Shown here: in pieces, positions 46,612-54,930 of the stretch
Position numbering within the stretch: the first letter of the stretch is position 1
Layout of the letters: each line of letters starts with the position of its first letter
Assembly (NCBI GenBank): GCA_026692905.1
Contig: JAPLNL010000032.1
Span: 21,073-85,072, forward strand
From: Planctomycetota bacterium
GTDB lineage: Bacteria > Planctomycetota > Planctomycetia > Pirellulales > Pirellulaceae
Direction of reading: 5' to 3'
Length of the DNA: 64,000 nt
The notes under the pieces: generated by a model
Databases searched by the model: none
What the model was told of the DNA's origin: nothing
What the model saw: only the letters and a program-made list of their open reading frames with translations
Position numbers and translations under genes: made by a program

Positions 46612-47505
46612 ATGCAAAGCGTTCCTTTGGGTAAGTTAGTCCTGCTGATTCTCTTGTTGACCATGGCAATTGTCTTTGCAATCGGCTGGGTCCGCTCTCT
46701 GTCAAAAAAGCGATCGGAGGGAATTCGCCCGAGTCCCTACCAACTTTTGATCGGGTTTGTCACCGACTTTTTAGATACGCTCGGTGTAGGCTCGTTTGCA
46801 ACGACCACATCGCTTTTCCGACTTGGCAAAGTGGTGGACGATGACAAGATTCCTGGGACCTTAAATGTCGGCCATACACTGCCGACGATTCTCCAAGCCT
46901 TGATCTACATCAATATCGTTGAAATCGATCTTTGGACGCTTTGGATACTCATCATCGCATCGGTCGCAGGCTCGTATTTGGGAGCAACCTTCGTTAGCCG
47001 CCTTTCCAAAAAATCCATCCAAATGGGGATGGGAGGGGCGCTTCTCGTGGCGGTGAGTTTGATCATTTCCAAGCTGATGGGTTGGATTCCCTCTGGAGGA
47101 GAATCACTGGGCCTCAGCGGATGGAGTCTCTTGATCGGTGTCATTGGAAACTTTGCATTTGGAGCCATGATGACCATAGGCGTAGGCGCGTATGCACCGA
47201 TTATGATCATGGTTAGCTTACTAGGAATGAACCAGAAGTCCGCTTTCCCGTTGATGATGGGTTCGTGCGCGATCCTTATGCCCGTGGCGAGCTATCGCTT
47301 CATTTCCTCTGGCAAGTACGATGCCAAGGCAGCCCTTGGCTTAACTTTACTCGGTCTGCCTGGCGTTGCGATCGCTGCATGGATCGTCAAGGAGCTTCGG
47401 ACAGATTACGTCAATTGGCTAGTCGTTTTCGTTGTGATCTACACTGCTGTTTCAATGCTGTACTCCGCATCCAAGGCGGACACCACCTCGACGAACTTGG
47501 ATTAA
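46612..47505 (+). CDS. TauE/SafE-family sulfite/organosulfur exporter-like protein
   Basis: About 297 residues with the ATG at 46612; a TTG at 46600 could also start it. It has two related halves of four membrane segments; the phrases GFVTDFLDTLGVGSFATTTS and GNFAFGAMMTIGVGAYAPIM are the paired glycine-rich motifs of the TauE/SafE family. Family members export sulfite, sulfoacetate or related anions. No sulfur-metabolism gene is adjacent, so the substrate is open. Confidence 0.85.
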   Translation: MQSVPLGKLVLLILLLTMAIVFAIGWVRSLSKKRSEGIRPSPYQLLIGFVTDFLDTLGVGSFATTTSLFRLGKVVDDDKIPGTLNVGHTLPTILQALIYINIVEIDLWTLWILIIASVAGSYLGATFVSRLSKKSIQMGMGGALLVAVSLIISKLMGWIPSGGESLGLSGWSLLIGVIGNFAFGAMMTIGVGAYAPIMIMVSLLGMNQKSAFPLMMGSCAILMPVASYRFISSGKYDAKAALGLTLLGLPGVAIAAWIVKELRTDYVNWLVVFVVIYTAVSMLYSASKADTTSTNLD

Positions 47506-47513
47506 GACGCAGA

Positions 47514-47576
47514 GGCAGAAAGATCGAACGCAGAAAAATAATATCGCGTCATCTTTCTGCGTTCGATTTTTCTGCC
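47514..47576. repeat. Long inverted repeat / terminator between convergent genes
   Basis: Arms 47514-47536 and 47554-47576 match in 22 of 23 positions as reverse complements (outer GGCAGAAA, inner ACGCAGAAA). It lies 9 bases after the TauE-like gene and 43 bases before the end of the MFS gene, a fitting place for a bidirectional terminator. Confidence 0.8.
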
Positions 47577-47619
47577 TTCCAATGATTCGACGTAGCACAT
47601 CCAACTCACCATCATGCCA

Positions 47620-48972
47620 TCATGAACCGGGAAGTTCGTTGTCAGGCTCGTTTTTCAGAGGAATCACTGCAATCAGAGTCGCAGACAAGATGCTGGTGAG
47701 ACTCAAGAAACACAAACCATAGCTGTACGACCCGAAGGACTTATCGACATACCCCATGACATAGGGTCCAAGGAAACCACCTAAATTTCCAATCGAATTG
47801 ATCATCCCGACGCTCCCTGCCGCGGCAGCCGAAGTCAAGAACAAACTAGGCAAAGCCCAAAACGCCGGCATGTAGGATTTCATCCCCGCCGCCGCGATCG
47901 AAAAGCAAATCATCGACAAGTAGATATTTCCGTTGGTCAAAATGGATAATACCAACAGAACCGAACCCAGCACGACAGGCAAAACCGAGTGCCATCGTCG
48001 TTCATGAAAATGGTCCGAACTCCAACCGATCAAAAGCTGCCCCGGAATCACCAGCAGCGATGGGATCATGACCAAATAAGCCACAGCAGCCGGTTCTAAT
48101 GCGTACCATTTCGAAAGAATGCTCGGCAAGAAAAACTCGATTCCATAGTTGGCAGTAACAATTCCGAAGTACGCCAGCGAGAGCAAAAGAACTCTGGGAC
48201 TGGTGAGAGCTGTCCAAACCGAATGGTGCGACGCATTGACTCGCAAGGACTTTTCGCGAATCAATTCTGCTTCGAGAGCTTCACTTTCCTCCGCGGTCAA
48301 CCACTTCGCATGACGCGGCCTATCGGTTAAGTAAAACATGACAACGATCCCAGCAATGACCGCCGGAATGCCCCAAAAAATATAGATGATTTGCCAGCCT
48401 TTCAATCCTAAGAACAATGGGTTGGTAACCATCAATCCATCCACCTCGTGCGTCCGCCCAATATCGATGAACAGTCGCGAAATCGCCGGTCCAAGGATCA
48501 TGGCAATCGGCGATGCAACCAAAAAGTAGGAAATAGCGCGCGCACGATCCTTCGAGGCGAACCAATGCGTTAGGTAGACGAGAACACCTGGAAAGAACCC
48601 TGCTTCGGCAACACCCAACAGAAATCGTACGATGTAAAACTGCATCGGTGTCGTTACGAAAGCAGTGATTGCGGCCATGATTCCCCATGTGACCATGATT
48701 CGGCAAATCCATTTTCGCGCGCTCCAACGTTCGACGATGATCGAGCCAGGAATCTCAAGCAGAAAGTAGCCAAGAAAAAAAATCCCGCTTCCGAAACCGA
48801 ATACCCTGCTGTCGAATAGCGGCAAGTCTTGTTCCATCGTCAGCTTCGCAACCGCGACGTTGGTTCGATCTACATACGCAATGATGTAGCAGATAAAGAG
48901 AAGCGGCAATAACCGAATAAAGGCTTTGATTCGAGCGGATTCTAGTGGGCTTCGTTTCCGCTCTTGGTTCAT
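47620..48972 (-). CDS. MFS transporter, anion:cation symporter (ACS) family
   Basis: A 450-residue protein with 12 membrane segments and ACS-family phrases: ICYIIAYVDRTNVAVAK in the first helix, GYFLLEIPGSIIVERWSARKW, and RFLLGVAEAGFFPGVLVYLTHWF. ACS members (ExuT, GudP, tartrate and hydroxyphenylacetate permeases) take up sugar acids or aromatic acids with protons. The substrate here is unknown. No catabolic gene is directly linked. The ATG at 48972 directly precedes the hydrophilic start NQERKRSPLESARIKAF. Confidence 0.9.
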   Translation of the reverse strand: MNQERKRSPLESARIKAFIRLLPLLFICYIIAYVDRTNVAVAKLTMEQDLPLFDSRVFGFGSGIFFLGYFLLEIPGSIIVERWSARKWICRIMVTWGIMAAITAFVTTPMQFYIVRFLLGVAEAGFFPGVLVYLTHWFASKDRARAISYFLVASPIAMILGPAISRLFIDIGRTHEVDGLMVTNPLFLGLKGWQIIYIFWGIPAVIAGIVVMFYLTDRPRHAKWLTAEESEALEAELIREKSLRVNASHHSVWTALTSPRVLLLSLAYFGIVTANYGIEFFLPSILSKWYALEPAAVAYLVMIPSLLVIPGQLLIGWSSDHFHERRWHSVLPVVLGSVLLVLSILTNGNIYLSMICFSIAAAGMKSYMPAFWALPSLFLTSAAAAGSVGMINSIGNLGGFLGPYVMGYVDKSFGSYSYGLCFLSLTSILSATLIAVIPLKNEPDNELPGS

Positions 48973-49480
48973 TGCATTCTTCGTTTCGATTGAGTTGTGA
49001 TTCGGAGAGTTTGAAGTATTGATCGTGAATGTACCAGAAGAAGGGATGGGGAGAGGTCTTATTCTAAGCTCGGCATCGGGCCGCTCGACACCTATTGTAG
49101 TTCATTGTCATAGGCTATCATTTTTCGTCAATGCGGGTCCTATCCCCCTTAGGAGACCTTCCCAATTTCCTTGGGCGAACGGCAGGTCAAACTACCAAAG
49201 TGGCATAGGCTTCTAGCGCTACTAGCCTGTGTATGAGCGTTTTCACAAGCTGGAAGCCCACTGCTTTCAACATCTCTGTTTTGCCAGCTCCCTTGAAAAC
49301 CAATGGGAGAGCGAGGCTCCTGCCGAGCTGGGGACGCCACGGTTCGGCAGGAGCCTCACCCTCCCGAGGAACGAATTGGTTGAGTGAACTCGATGTTTAC
49401 AGCGGTGATTCGCGCCTACGCACCGGCGCCAACATTTCCCACGGCCTCAGCCAGCTACGACATCGGTCGGCAAATACTGA
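48973..49480. other. Gene-free spacer with a REP-like element
   Basis: About 508 bases. No supported gene. The palindrome at 49305-49365 is listed separately; the left part should hold the MFS promoter. Confidence 0.6.
49305..49365. repeat. REP-like palindrome (GCGAGGCTCCTGCCGA family)
   Basis: Arm 49305-49328 (GGGAGAGCGAGGCTCC start) and arm 49341-49365 (ending GAGCCTCACCCTCCC) pair with few mismatches around a 12-base loop. A sister copy with the same GGGAGGGCGA/TCGCCCTCCC ends is at 58702-58761. Confidence 0.75.
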
Positions 49481-50257
49481 TCAGTCAAAGTTTTCTACTG
49501 CGAAGAGCTGGAAATCGGTGAATTCCGCTGCTCTGGCGGCGTCCATGCAGCCGACGGTCGCTCCGTGAAAGCTGTCCACATGCGCTTGGATGACAATGCG
49601 AGGCAACTGGTCGCCCGCTTGCAACCGAAAGTCCTTGAGGATGGTGATCAATTCTTGTTTGCTTGACGCTTCGTTGGTCTGCCCATCGGCAAAAACGACG
49701 GTATAGGCATTGAACTCGTCGATTTGAATTCGAATCTTCTCTGTTTTGTCGTCGAGCTGCGTTTGGACCGCGTTTGTGCTTGGCTGATCGGATTGAGGTG
49801 GCGTAGTCCGAATTACTTTCTGAATACTAAACGATGCCGTAAGCATGAAGAAGATCAAAAGAAGGAATGCGACGTCGACCATCGGGGTAATATCCCACTC
49901 CACGTCTTCTTCTGCTTCGTCATGTCCGCTCCGGATAGATCTTGATGCCCGCTTCTTGGTCGCCGCTTTTGGCTGCAAAGCAAGGATTACTTCAGATTCT
50001 CCTGATTCTGCAATTGAGGATAATTCAGATTCAGATTCGGAATCAACAGCTTCGGCGTCGACGAAGGTCTCGACATCGTCGGGCTCGGCATCGACATCGT
50101 CATTGTGCCTAACGTCGCTAGCGGAATTGTCACTTTGTTGCTTTTTGGGAACGATCAGTTCGAAACTGCAACTCGGACAGCGAACATTCCGGCCCTCAAA
50201 GCGATCGTGAACGACGATGTTTTTTTGGCAGCCAACGCAATCGAAACGGATACTCAT
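49481..50257 (-). CDS. ExbD/TolR-like protein with N-terminal zinc ribbon
   Basis: A 258-residue protein. The N-terminus has two CxxC knuckles, C7-VG-C10 and C27-PS-C30, a small zinc-ribbon-like module in the cytoplasm; then an acidic linker (many E, D and S between about 45 and 90), a basic patch, and the ExbD membrane helix (WDITPMVDVAFLLLIFFML, about 119-140) with its conserved Asp, followed by a periplasmic domain. ExbD works with ExbB to use the proton motive force. It lies 9 bases after a plain ExbD gene in a minus-strand set that begins with an ExbB gene. The zinc ribbon could bind a cytoplasmic partner. Confidence 0.85.
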   Translation of the reverse strand: MSIRFDCVGCQKNIVVHDRFEGRNVRCPSCSFELIVPKKQQSDNSASDVRHNDDVDAEPDDVETFVDAEAVDSESESELSSIAESGESEVILALQPKAATKKRASRSIRSGHDEAEEDVEWDITPMVDVAFLLLIFFMLTASFSIQKVIRTTPPQSDQPSTNAVQTQLDDKTEKIRIQIDEFNAYTVVFADGQTNEASSKQELITILKDFRLQAGDQLPRIVIQAHVDSFHGATVGCMDAARAAEFTDFQLFAVENFD

Positions 50258-50266
50258 GGTGGTTTC

Positions 50267-50707
50267 CTAGTGCTCCACTGCAATCATGATTTCTTTCCCT
50301 GCGCCGAGCACGTTTCCGACAGCCTGTTGAATCCGCATCATTTCAGAGGTCAAGACTTTTGGTTCGCCTTGAATCAAAACGTATTTCTTGCGGATGTCTT
50401 GAAACGCAACCTCGACATACTCTGCGATTTCCGCCGATTGCACATCCCTATCGGAAGAGAATTTTCGTCCAGCCAGCGTGCTAACCGACGCAGAGTCAGC
50501 GCCTGATTTTACGATTAGCACAACTGCATCGTGCATCGCGGCAATGTCACCATTCTTTGCCTTCGGAAGTTTTGCCACGTTTTGAGGTGCCATCCTAGCC
50601 GAAACCATGAAGAAGATCAGCAAAAGAAGCACCACATCGATCATCGGTGTGATGTCAAACTCGCCATCAAAATCTTTTTTCTTCTTCGTTTTCTTCGTGC
50701 GAAGCAT
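50267..50707 (-). CDS. ExbD/TolR-family protein
   Basis: A 146-residue protein with a lysine-rich cytoplasmic start (RTKKTKKKKDFDGE), one membrane helix with the typical FDITPMIDVVLLLLIFFM and proton-relay Asp, and a periplasmic domain of ~100 residues. It forms the stator-like complex with the ExbB encoded upstream at 50891-51541. The 183-base gap to that ExbB holds a palindrome with a tandem repeat in its loop. Confidence 0.9.
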   Translation of the reverse strand: MLRTKKTKKKKDFDGEFDITPMIDVVLLLLIFFMVSARMAPQNVAKLPKAKNGDIAAMHDAVVLIVKSGADSASVSTLAGRKFSSDRDVQSAEIAEYVEVAFQDIRKKYVLIQGEPKVLTSEMMRIQQAVGNVLGAGKEIMIAVEH

Positions 50708-50777
50708 TGCGTTCGTCCTGGAGCTTAGTTCGGCGCTCGGAAAATCGTACCTTAACAGTCGATGCCAGCAAGTCTTT

Positions 50778-50865
50778 GAGCTGCGGGCGCTAGCCGCGTT
50801 ACGGTGTCCAAGTTAGGTACGGTGTCCAAGTTAGGTACGGTAGTCGCGGCTAGCGCCAGCGGCTC
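50778..50865. repeat. REP-like palindrome with an 18-bp tandem repeat in its loop
   Basis: Outer arms 50778-50798 (GAGCTGCGGGCGCTAGCCGCG area) and 50845-50865 pair around GCGCTAGCCGCG. The loop contains ACGGTGTCCAAGTTAGGT twice in tandem (50801-50818 and 50819-50836) and the start of a third. It lies inside the ExbB-ExbD gene set. Confidence 0.8.
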
Positions 50866-50890
50866 AAGTTGATGCATAAGGATTAAAGGT

Positions 50891-51541
50891 TTAGCGATTA
50901 CGAAGCTTTCGACTTTGAGGAACTTCACGAAGTCCATCAAAGAATCGATTCATACCGAAAACAGAGAGCTCCTCCATGTGCCGAATCCGATTGTTGATGA
51001 AAGCCATGCAAGTCAGAAGCGTTACCGTAATCAGCAAACCGATCAGCGTATGTTCGAGCGCCATACGAATATCAGCCAACAACTGCTTGGTCGGTTCTTC
51101 GGCCGTCGCAGTTTCAAGCGTTTCAAATGCACCCATCATCCCCGCGACCGTACCGATGAGCCCGAGCATAGGCGACGCTTTGATCAGTGTCGAAATCCAA
51201 GTGATTCGGGACTCGATGTCCGACAACACGTCGAATTGGAAACGGTCCATGATCCAGCTTTCAAGCTTTTCAGGGTCGAGCTTGCGATTTTTGACCGATA
51301 GCGCAACCATCATCGGGACAGCGCGGGTATTCCCCTCACACAGAGCCTCAATCGATTCAAAGTCCCCCTGGCGTAGATGCCCCTCAACCGCATCCAGGAA
51401 TTGATCTTGTTCAGCTTCCGTACGAAATCGCTTCTGAGAAACGCGAGTCCAAACCAAGATCATGCAATAGATACCCCAAAGTGCCGCCGCTCCAAGGACA
51501 TAATAGTCACCGTGTCCAACAATGTCATAAATACTCCCCAT
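50891..51541 (-). CDS. MotA/TolQ/ExbB proton channel family protein
   Basis: A 216-residue protein with three membrane segments: YYVLGAAALWGIYCMILVW at the N-terminus, then ITWISTLIKASPMLGLIGTVAGMMGAFETL and ALEHTLIGLLITVTLLTCMAFI, the last two being the TolQ/ExbB core with its TPxLGLxGT-type motif. It makes the pentameric channel for the following ExbD proteins. It starts 234 bases from the start of the second ExbB gene on the opposite strand, so two sets diverge from one control region. Confidence 0.92.
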   Translation of the reverse strand: MGSIYDIVGHGDYYVLGAAALWGIYCMILVWTRVSQKRFRTEAEQDQFLDAVEGHLRQGDFESIEALCEGNTRAVPMMVALSVKNRKLDPEKLESWIMDRFQFDVLSDIESRITWISTLIKASPMLGLIGTVAGMMGAFETLETATAEEPTKQLLADIRMALEHTLIGLLITVTLLTCMAFINNRIRHMEELSVFGMNRFFDGLREVPQSRKLRNR

Positions 51542-51775
51542 TTGCTTGCCTTTCGTCGCGTTCGCTTGGTAAATTCTGCTCGGAGGGAACTTGAGTTCGC
51601 CATGGTATAGGCTAGCTTTTCAAAGTCAAGGCAAAGACAAGTGACTCCGGTAAAGGGTTGTCAGGTTTTTCCCGATTGTTGACAGTGCTAGCGGTGGAGA
51701 TACACTTGATGTTAACTATTCAAGCGAGTGCGCGACTCGAATTTCCTCTTAAAATCCAATAATTCAAGGTTCACC
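51542..51775. promoter_or_regulatory. Shared divergent promoter region of two ExbB/ExbD sets
   Basis: Both ExbB genes start at the edges of this 234-base region and run away from each other, so their promoters must lie here or overlap. I cannot name -35/-10 boxes with confidence. The AAGG at 51765-51768 is a reasonable ribosome-binding site for the rightward gene. Confidence 0.5.
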
Positions 51776-52591
51776 ATGGGTCTCGAATCGCTTCCAGGGA
51801 TTTCATTTCGAATGCGTCGATTCCCAAATCACCGCATCTCACGCTTCACCCTACTCGTTGTTTTCTTGTTTGCTTGGACCGTGCTTTGCCTCGCTGATCC
51901 TTGCTTGGCCCAAGAAGCAGCCGAATCGAAACCCAAACAGGTCAACACCCTATTATGGCTCTTGCATGTTTCGGGGCCGATCGGAGTATTGATTTTCGCG
52001 CTCTCGGTGTACTTTGTTGCAGTTGCTTTTAAGCAATTCATGGACCTGCGAATGTCAGTTGCTGCTCCGCCTGAAGTTCTCGAACTAACCACCAAATTGA
52101 TTGAAGAGAAAAACGCCAAGGGCTTGATGGCTTTGGTCAATGAGGACGACTCGTATTTTAGCCGCATCCTTGCTGCTGGCATGTCAGAGCTTCGATTTGG
52201 AATTGAAGAAGCTCGAGAAAAGCTAGACAGGAAAGCTGAGACCCTAACGGTTCAAATGGAGCGGTCGATCAGTGTTCTAGCTGTCATCGGTACCCTGGGG
52301 CCAATGATCGGACTGCTTGGAACGCTTCAGGGCATGATCAAGAGCTTTAGCGTGATCGCGATTTCGGGCGTGGCTCTTGACGCGGCCAAGGTGGCTGAAG
52401 GGATTTCCGAAGCGTTGGTCATCACGTTCGAAGGAGTTTTCTTGTCCGTCCCTGCCATTTTCTTGTATTCTATTTTCAAGAATCGTATCTCGCAAATATC
52501 GGTTGAAACGACGATGCTCGCCGACGACCACTTGCGATCCGTCAATCGACTGCTCAAATCGAAGCCTGGTTCTACCGACATCACTGCTTAG
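51776..52591 (+). CDS. MotA/TolQ/ExbB family protein with signal-like N-terminus
   Basis: About 271 residues from the ATG at 51776 (preceded by AAGG); a GTG at 51728 and an ATG at 51812 are alternatives. A basic start and a hydrophobic segment (FTLLVVFLFAWTVLCLADPCLA) look like a signal peptide, then comes the three-helix ExbB core (LLHVSGPIGVLIFALSVYFVAVA; VIGTLGPMIGLLGTLQGMIKSF; EALVITFEGVFLSVPAIFLYSIF). Signal-bearing ExbB proteins are common in planctomycetes. It is followed 63 bases later by the first of two ExbD genes. Confidence 0.92.
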   Translation: MGLESLPGISFRMRRFPNHRISRFTLLVVFLFAWTVLCLADPCLAQEAAESKPKQVNTLLWLLHVSGPIGVLIFALSVYFVAVAFKQFMDLRMSVAAPPEVLELTTKLIEEKNAKGLMALVNEDDSYFSRILAAGMSELRFGIEEAREKLDRKAETLTVQMERSISVLAVIGTLGPMIGLLGTLQGMIKSFSVIAISGVALDAAKVAEGISEALVITFEGVFLSVPAIFLYSIFKNRISQISVETTMLADDHLRSVNRLLKSKPGSTDITA

Positions 52592-52654
52592 CTCTACCCA
52601 TGCATCGGCCCAACATCGGCCAAGTGTAGACTTTTAGTAAAGAAGCCCTAACCC

Positions 52655-53110
52655 ATGTCTTCATTGCACAGTGCAGATCAATGCGAGCCGAATCTCGTCC
52701 CCATTCTGGACATGGTTTTTCAGTTGATCACCTTTTTTATGCTGGTGATCAATTTCAAAGCAGGCGATGTCGACAAGGATTTGGTACTTCCCGTTGTTGG
52801 AGCCGCTGACCCCGCGGATGAAGGGGACCAGGGCGATCTACTCGTGCTTAATGTGCGCACGGATGGTAGCGTCAAAGTCCGGGGTGCGTTGCAGCCAAGC
52901 ATTGATCTGTTTCTGCGAACCGAGTCCCGAGTTGTTTCGCAACTGCGAGATATCAAACCCGACCAGCCTCTCCCGGTAACGACCGTTTTGAGAGTCGACA
53001 AGAAAGTTGCTTTCGAAACACTGATGAAAATCGTCGACACCTGTAAGGCAAATCGATTTAGCAAAATTGACTTCGTCGTCGTTCGCAAAAAAGATGAATC
53101 TGCACCATAA
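52655..53110 (+). CDS. ExbD/TolR-family protein
   Basis: A 151-residue protein with the ExbD helix NLVPILDMVFQLITFFMLVIN at residues ~11-31 (including the conserved Asp) and a periplasmic part ending VRKKDESAP. It lacks the usual basic N-terminal tail. It follows an ExbB gene and is followed by a second ExbD gene after 21 bases, so the complex may contain two different ExbD chains. Confidence 0.9.
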   Translation: MSSLHSADQCEPNLVPILDMVFQLITFFMLVINFKAGDVDKDLVLPVVGAADPADEGDQGDLLVLNVRTDGSVKVRGALQPSIDLFLRTESRVVSQLRDIKPDQPLPVTTVLRVDKKVAFETLMKIVDTCKANRFSKIDFVVVRKKDESAP

Positions 53111-53131
53111 GAACAGGAAGGAACTGCGAAT

Positions 53132-53644
53132 ATGACCCGACGATCACGTCGCAAACACAAAAAACGCTCAACCGACGAAGTCAGTTTGAACATGGCTGCC
53201 ATGTTGGATATGGCTTTCCAGTTGCTGGCGTTTTTCATCCTAACGTTCCGCGCCTCGCCCATTGAAGCGCAAATTGAACTCAGGCTTCCGGATAGCCCTC
53301 AAGCAACGACCCGCTCTAGCGTTCAAATGAATAGCAGTCCCCAAGAAATGGAGGATTTAGATTCCCCGCTACCCATTGATCTGTATTCCCTACCCACGGG
53401 CGAACTTGAGAAGATCGTGATCGGGTCGCGCGTCATGAAGTCCGCCGAGCCAGCGGAAGTGATCCAACTCTACCGGCAGGAAATGCTGGCTTTGTTCGCG
53501 ACCCCCACCTTCGATTCGATCGTCATTCGTGTCGGCAAGGAGTTGCACTACGAACCGCTCATGCAAGTGGTCGATTTGTGTACCAAACAAAAAACAAGCG
53601 ATGGGTCGCCAATGACCAAAATATCCATCAATCCCCTGAAGTAA
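53132..53644 (+). CDS. ExbD/TolR-like protein, second paralogue of the set
   Basis: A 170-residue protein beginning with a basic tail (TRRSRRKHKKRSTDEVSL), then the ExbD helix NMAAMLDMAFQLLAFFILTF with its Asp, then a periplasmic domain with long polar segments. The start is the ATG at 53132. It is probably co-transcribed with the upstream ExbB and ExbD genes and the downstream membrane protein (35 bases to its ATG). Confidence 0.88.
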   Translation: MTRRSRRKHKKRSTDEVSLNMAAMLDMAFQLLAFFILTFRASPIEAQIELRLPDSPQATTRSSVQMNSSPQEMEDLDSPLPIDLYSLPTGELEKIVIGSRVMKSAEPAEVIQLYRQEMLALFATPTFDSIVIRVGKELHYEPLMQVVDLCTKQKTSDGSPMTKISINPLK

Positions 53645-53679
53645 CGACTCGCTATTGGTCCTGCTAGGCTCATCAATCC

Positions 53680-54717
53680 ATGAAGTTTGCTCGTGACCGC
53701 ACCGTTAGGCATGGAAACTCATCCTTGCCAAAAATGGGTTTTTTGCTTTTTATCCTCGCTTTGGCGATCGCGGTCTTACCAAAGTTGCGCTCAACGCTTG
53801 AGGGTAGATTTCGAACTGCTCCCATCGCAGATGCCGGTCAATCGCAGAGCGACGCAGATGGCATCGACTCGATTGCGGTCACCGACGATGGAATGGCGAA
53901 GGAACTTGATTCACCTCCCCAAGCTGATTCAACTGCCCAGGTCGCGATTGATAAAATCGATTCAGAAGCGGACGAGGACATTGCTCTCGACGGTCAAACG
54001 CAAGACTTGCTGTCGGTGGTAATAGACAATTCGCTTCGAATGAGCAAACGGGAAATGCCGGCATACTGGGAGCTGGTTCGAAAGACCTCAATGGCTTCGT
54101 TCCAACAACTTCACCAGACGGCAAACAGCAAAATCAAGTTCAACGAGTTGTACGCAAACCCATCGAAACATCGTGGGGAACTCATTGCTCGCGACATTGT
54201 CGTTCGTCGTGTAACACGATACGAAGCGGAGCCAGGAAACAAAGCGGGTGTGAATGGGGTTTACGAGATTTGGGGCTCTACCGATCAATCGCACGCTTGG
54301 CTCTACGTTTTCATTACAGATAAACTGCCGGAGGGATTCAGCGAAGAGTCCATTCTAAAAAAGAGAATGCAGTTCGCCGGTTATTTTCTCAAGCTGTTGG
54401 CGTACCAACCAGGCAGCGCATCTCCGAACGCGAAACCATTGCTTGCTCCCATGCTCATCGGCCAGCTCCATTCCGCAGCAGTAGCCACGCCCATAGCGAT
54501 AGACGATACCCCATGGTGGGCCAATTGGGGGCTTTCGTCCTTCATCGTTCTCCTGGCTACTTTTCTGACGTTGCGAGTCTTTTTAAGCGGCGGTCTTGGT
54601 CGATCTAAGAAAATCCGAGACGCAACACGAAGCTCAGATAGGGACTTCGATTCCTTGTGGGATGAAGCTCAGGGAAAAGTCTCCTCGTCGCCCGCGAAGC
54701 GTACCGAACTCGACTAA
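53680..54717 (+). CDS. Unknown two-helix membrane protein of the ExbB/ExbD set
   Basis: A 345-residue protein: an N-terminal membrane segment (MGFLLFILALAIAVLP, about 19-34), a long periplasmic region with an acidic, low-complexity stretch first and then a folded part (ELYANPSKHRGELIARDIVVRRV...GVYEIWGSTDQSHAWLYVF), a second membrane segment near the C-terminus (WGLSSFIVLLATFLTLRVFL) and a short polar cytoplasmic tail. I do not recognise a named family. Its position directly after two ExbD genes suggests it is an accessory periplasmic component of the ExbB/ExbD complex. Confidence 0.8.
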   Translation: MKFARDRTVRHGNSSLPKMGFLLFILALAIAVLPKLRSTLEGRFRTAPIADAGQSQSDADGIDSIAVTDDGMAKELDSPPQADSTAQVAIDKIDSEADEDIALDGQTQDLLSVVIDNSLRMSKREMPAYWELVRKTSMASFQQLHQTANSKIKFNELYANPSKHRGELIARDIVVRRVTRYEAEPGNKAGVNGVYEIWGSTDQSHAWLYVFITDKLPEGFSEESILKKRMQFAGYFLKLLAYQPGSASPNAKPLLAPMLIGQLHSAAVATPIAIDDTPWWANWGLSSFIVLLATFLTLRVFLSGGLGRSKKIRDATRSSDRDFDSLWDEAQGKVSSSPAKRTELD

Positions 54718-54930
54718 CAAAAGCCGTTGTCAGGTTTCTTCTGATGTCGCTCGAAGATAGTCTTAGGATGGGACAGAAATGGCATTGTTTACTTTGCTGA
54801 CGAAACTCGGCTGCAGCAAGTGAAACGAATCCTCGAAATAGGGCGGAATACGGCATCCGATCTAGTCCTGCGTTAGTTGTGCTAACATAGTAAGTGCAAA
54901 AGTAATCTCGACGCACTGGAAAGAAATTGG

